This document shows positions 27,501 through 33,500 of a stretch of DNA of 64,000 bases, piece after piece. How positions within the stretch are numbered: position 1 is the stretch's first letter; every line of letters starts with the position of its first letter. A program made the translations under genes and the position numbers. The notes under the pieces are model-generated. The model worked only from the letters and a program-made list of their open reading frames with translations, made no database searches and was not told where the DNA came from. The stretch is from Acanthaster planci (taxonomy: Eukaryota; Echinodermata; Asteroidea; Valvatida; Acanthasteridae), in contig NW_019091360.1 in NCBI RefSeq assembly GCF_001949145.1, forward strand, positions 3,761,773 through 3,825,772, read 5' to 3'.

Positions 27501-30500
27501 GAGATCCGCATTATTGAAAGGTTGTCATCCTACGATTCAGTGAGGCAGAGTGGCATATCACCGGTTCCTGGCACCCGACGCAGTGTAACTCCATCTCAGG
27601 AGCAACTGCAGAGAGATGCCAGGAGACCAGTCTCTCCAAGGATGCCTTCTTCATCTGCAGTTTATTCTGATCAGAAGAGGAGTATGACATCATCAGAGCA
27701 ATATCATAGGGATTACCCCATACCTTCAGACAGAAAATCTGTTGAGACACGTGCAAGAAGACCTGCCTCACCAGAGGTGACAAGACACCACAGACGAAGT
27801 GTTACACCAACATCATCTGACACTGAGCGCAGGCACAGAGACTCCCGATTGTTGTCAACAGACTCACATGAATCATACAGTGGTCGGCCTACATCACCTC
27901 ATTCTGGAAGACCCGTCACTCCAGTTGCTACTGATTCACTACGTACTGCCAGAGAAATCAAGATCATTAGCAAGTTGTCATCTTACGATACACCAAGAGA
28001 GAGTGCCATGTCACCAGTTTTGGGCACAAGGCGAAGTGTGACACCAACTTACCAGCGACGGCCAAGTGATGTGAAGAGACCTGTTACTCCCAAGACCTAT
28101 GCTTCTGCCCAGGAATCAAGCACACCCTCAGCTCCAAGGGGTACCTTGGCATCAATGTCTGATGTTACCACAAGAAAATCTTACACATCTCCTCGACCTG
28201 CCTCTCCCAGAGATGTCTCACACCGAGATTCTCGGCGAGAGCGCGCCAGTTACAGGCAGCTGTTATCAGAGGGTGAATCTTCTGAGACCCAGCTTACACC
28301 TCAGCCAACATCATTACTCCCAGAGCGTCCAGTTACTCCGGTTGCTACACAGTCTCTACGTACAGCAAGAGAAATCCGCATTGTGGATAGGATATCCACA
28401 AGAGACAGAACGACTTCACCAACTACACGATCCAAGCAAAGGGATTACAGCTTGCCATCAAGTCAGAGCACATCAGCCTATTCGAAGCCTGAACGTAGAG
28501 ATTACCAGTCTTCTTCATATGCCTCATCAACCAGATCTTATGATAGATTTGAACCTCAGCATTTGTACAGACAGAGATCATCGTCCCCAGTGAAACGCTC
28601 AGTCTCACCAATCTCTTTGGGTGTTCAGGAAAGGGATTTGTATTCATCATCTAGCAAGAAGTCATACCGTGATAGCTACGAGTCGAGTCGTAGCCACCGA
28701 CAAAGATCACCATCACCTAAAGTCATCACAACTGATTATGACCGTGACTACACCTCAGCTGGTAGGAGATATGACACTGACAGATCATTCACTGAAGATT
28801 CATTTAGAACAACAACGTCTGCATCAAGACTGTCTCCAACTTCAGCTGAAGACCGATATGAGAGAAGCTTTGATTCGTATGCCCGATCTTCCAAACAGAA
28901 GAGCTCCAAAGGTGGTGCCTTTGCCCCAGTTGGAGTGGGAAAGCCAGGTTCTGCTCCAAAAGCTGAACTGCCTTTCAAATTGGAATCTGATTTGTTGGAG
29001 GAATCGGGTTCAGATCACTCCAGCCCAGCTCGATTCATCCCTCTTGCTGATGAAGAAGGAGTTGAGGCAATCCGTCTGGACACACTCGAAAAGGCGCCAG
29101 ATAAGCCTGAAGCTGTAACAAAAGATGAAGTACCCATAGATTCCAAACCAACCGAAGAAGATGCTGAGCCAAAGGAAAAGGAGGATGTAGAAGATGAGAA
29201 GGATGAAGACTCAGAACGCTTGCTTGCTAAGAAGAAGCAGGCAATGATTGAAACAGATCAGAAGATTGATGACACTGAAGGAGATGGACCACCAGAGTTT
29301 GTCCAGCGCCTGCGGGACATGACAGTAAATGATGGAGCTCGAGTTGTCTTGGAAGTCCAAATAACTGGTAAGTTGGCATCTGACTGTACCACTTTTTTGA
29401 AAATTATACCATGAATAGCTATTTGTTTGGAATTATGTTGCATATTCCCCTAATGGAATGAAATTAAGTAATAAATTGAGTAGTTCAAGTTTAATGATAT
29501 GAATGAGACTTTACATGGATTTTTCCCTAATTGATAATTTAAGGAATGTCATCATTTTAATTTGAGTTTATTAGTTGACTATTGATCTGTTTTTTCTTTC
29601 AATCTAATTAGTTGCAAATTAGAAAAAAAACCTCTTGGTTTGCATTGTGATACCTCAGGTGCACGGCCAATGGATGTTGGCTGGCTTCGTAATGGACAAG
29701 ACATACCAGACAGTGATGAGTTCCACTATGTCAGCCGGGGCAACATTCACCAGCTGGTGATCGCCGAGGTCTTCCCTGAAGACTCTGGCAAATACACTTG
29801 TGAAGCTCTGAATGATCATGGCGAGGCAGACTGCCAATGCACACTGAATGTCATAGGTGAGGAAACCTCAACAGAAGTTGTAGCAGGATTGAGTCAGGAG
29901 CTAGTTTCCCCATAGCCTGCCCCGGAGAAAGAATTCAGTTTAAACTTGAGTAGTAAAAAGACAACTTTGTGATACCACAAATGATGAGTACTAATGGTGG
30001 ACTTAAGTGGGAAGAACTTTCTTGGCTGATTTTTCTAGATTTAAGATTAATTCTCATGAACCTTGAAAGTCTTCGTTTGGTTATAAATGTTCAAATAGAT
30101 TTCAGTGCCTAGTATAACAAGATTTATACAACTACACCTGTGGGGATTTAAAGTCACTTGTTTTCATTGCACCTGTGGGGACTTAAAGTCACTTGTTTGA
30201 TTTGACAGAGGAGCCTAGTGTGAGTATAAGTATCAACGTGAGTCAAGACATCACAGCGACAACCACCGACCATCAAGCCATCATGGATGATGAGAACATC
30301 CCTCCAGAGTTCTTTGAGGAACCCCAGTCTCAGACTGTGGAGGAAGGAGGGATGGCACGCTTTGTGTGCGACGTGGATGGGGAACCCATCCCAACAGGTA
30401 CCTGGAATCTTTGTCATCGTTTTGCCTTCAGTGGTGTAACTATGATAGACACAGCAGGAGTGGACAGCCCGTATGCTCCTTGAAAAAAATGTATCCACCC

Positions 30501-33500
30501 CAGGTGCCCTTTGGAAATTTTACCCTGGTTTAATTGCCACTGATTGCCTTCAAAATTATAAGCAGTTGATGTTAACACTTTGCAAAATATCAAATTTTCA
30601 GGGCCGTGTCCATTCTTTGGTAGAATGTAGCCCTCCTCATGTGCTTTCTAGTCCTCTCTGTTTCTAGCCATCCGTGTCCAGGTTACTCCTGTTTCAATAA
30701 ATGTCGTCACTCCTCCGTCTTTTCCTCTTGTCTGTGCATGGTTGCCAATCTGTCAAAATATCTGCTAAAATGTCTAATTATGCAGGATGACATCTAGGGA
30801 GTGTATGTAGCATGTCTTGTGCAGATGCAAATTTGGTCTTATATTATGATCTTTTTGTTGTTCAGTGAAAGTAAACTTCATCTAAGCATTTGATAGTGAT
30901 TCATTTTGATCCAACTGTTATTTCCTAAAATTCGACATATTGCTCCTTCTCACTTAAGTCAAATGCTGTATGGGGTTAGCTGCATTTAAATACTTTTGTG
31001 CATATCGGAAATGTTCTTTTCAGTTAACAAGTTTTGATTTTGTTTTTCCTGAAATAGTTACATGGTCAAAAGACGACGTACCAATCAGAGATGGAGGCCG
31101 CTTCCGGGTGTACTCGGACAAGTTCTCCCACACTTTTGAAATTCCTGTTGCCCTGGCAACAGATGAGGGAGAATATGTGTGTACAGCCACCAATAAGGAG
31201 GGCCAGACCGAATGCGGATTCAGTCTGAGAGTTATCCAGGATCAGACAGCTGCTGTTGCAGACAAGCAAATCATTGAGTAAGTATAGCTTCAAATTCACA
31301 GTCATTGTCTGTCTGTTCTTTTGGACAATAAGATTCAGTTTCACAGGTCTACCTGCCAGATATTGCTTAACAAATTCACGTGCTCAGCAAAAATGAGCTG
31401 TTTACCAGTCAGAGGATATATGGAATACTGTATAGCTTGGTTGGTATCCTATTTTTGCTTAGTACAAAGTTTCCTTGCTTAGCCCATCTCTTTGGTCAAC
31501 TGCTCTGAACTGACCCATGATTTTCTGAAAATTCATCACCTTCTAAGGAGATCCTTAGAACTATTTCATCCTTCCAAAAAAATTATTAGAGGCCAAAATG
31601 TCCAGTCCGGTGCCACAGATTGAAATCTTTGGAGCTGGTTAGTAGAATCTATTGTTCAGCGGTATGTTAGAAAAAAACTCAGCTTGAAATTGATGACCTT
31701 TTGCATACGTTACAAAGCATTTCAGCTCGCAACCTCCGTTGGTACAGTAAATTTTTTTCCAGGCTTTGTAAATTTCCATGTATATAAGCTCCTGAGATGA
31801 GGCCCAGGTCACAGTCACAATCTTCACCACTGAATTATTTGCTTTTGCTGTCATCATATCTCTGTGTATGTCTCTGTGTCTATCGTCCTATTTCTCTTCC
31901 ATCTCACCTCCCTTGTATTTATCTGTGCACTTTGAACCAGTTTTTTTATGCAGCACCACCCCCCCCCCATTCCTCTTCACCACATTCTTTTTGTCTTCAC
32001 TCATTCACCTCGCTCTCCTTTCACTTACAGTGCGACTGGACCACAGTCCACTCCACCTGTCACTTCATCTGAACCCATTGCAATCTTTGCACCTGTTGCA
32101 CAATCTGCTCCTGATCAGGACAGGTTAGACATTCCTTTATCAGCTGTATGTTCAATAAATATTGGGCACATTTTCTTTTTTCAGTTTGCATGTTTTGGGT
32201 TACAAACACTGATTATAGCTCTGTTATCTGTGTCAGTTAAAAGACATTTATAAATACCTAGGACAGTTTTTCTATTCATGTTGGTCGAAATGCATCACAT
32301 GACCGCGTATGAACATTTGATAATGCCCACTGAGAAGTGCATAAATCATGCACTGGCACATGAATACGAGACAGTTTAATCAATTCTGGTTGGTCAAGAG
32401 TCCATGTGCTGTGCACACGGCTCACCATACGTGCACCAAGTTCATTGAAGGGGATTCTATTGGACAACTTCCAAAAGGAATGTATCATAAAATGGATGGG
32501 GGTGTTTGGGAAAATACAAGGAAAGTGTAGAACAAAATCGTTGGAAATTCATCATATATTGACCTTGTTTGACTCTAGATAAAAAGGTATTTATGAATGG
32601 GAATAATTATGTGCTTGGCCAGTCTTAAGATAATGTTTAAGATCTTGCTCAGGAGAACGGACGCCGATAATGCCCTTGCCCACAGCTCAGGCATACTAGT
32701 CACATCCATTCTCCTGAGCCAGTCTTAAATGCACGTTTAAGACCAGCCAATCACGTAATTATTCCCTTAATAACATATTATGTCTGTTCTCATGATACTT
32801 AGTTTTACTACCTTTACAAAAAGTTTCAAGTGAAGTTCGATTTTTATGCCCCCAAATTTAATTAAATAGTGCTTTGATTTTGTCAGGTTATGGAATTTTA
32901 ATGCTTTATTTCATCTCTAGTTTTATTCTACTGTTCTTTGTTCAGGAACTTTGGCATGGTCTTTTATTTGGGTCGGTGCAGCAAGCACTCCTCTTAATAC
33001 ATTAATTTCATACTTTTCAATTTTCAACCAAATTGATAAGCACTTAAACTTTTGCTCAGCCTCTGCAAGACAGGACCACCTCTGAACAAATATTTATGCA
33101 CCATGCAATCAAACGAGTTGATTCCTAGCATTATTTGTCTGAACCTTCAACATTTTGCCCCGTACAGTGAGGTGATTGCTCAGTTTGATGACACCATGGA
33201 TGCTATCGGTGAACCAGTTCGATTCTCCTCCGATTCAGAAGCACCCGTCTTTGTAGAAGAACTCCAAGACCAGGTATAGAATTCTTGAGCAAATTAATAA
33301 CACCAGTTTATGAACCTTGTTATTCCACAAAGTTATGCCATAAATTACCATCTTGGCATTTGTAATAAATCTGTATAAAAAGTCATCTTGACAATCACAG
33401 ATTTCTGAGGGCATCTTGCTGCAAGTTTTCTTTTTAGGTTTGATTTTTTTTATATTAGTGTCTATCCAGAAGCATTGTTCTTTTGTCAGTGGATGTGATA

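Noticed and set aside
28099-29118. Long open frames in other frames over the SP linker.
   Set aside because: They are shadows of biased codon use in the low-complexity exon and lack splice or domain support.
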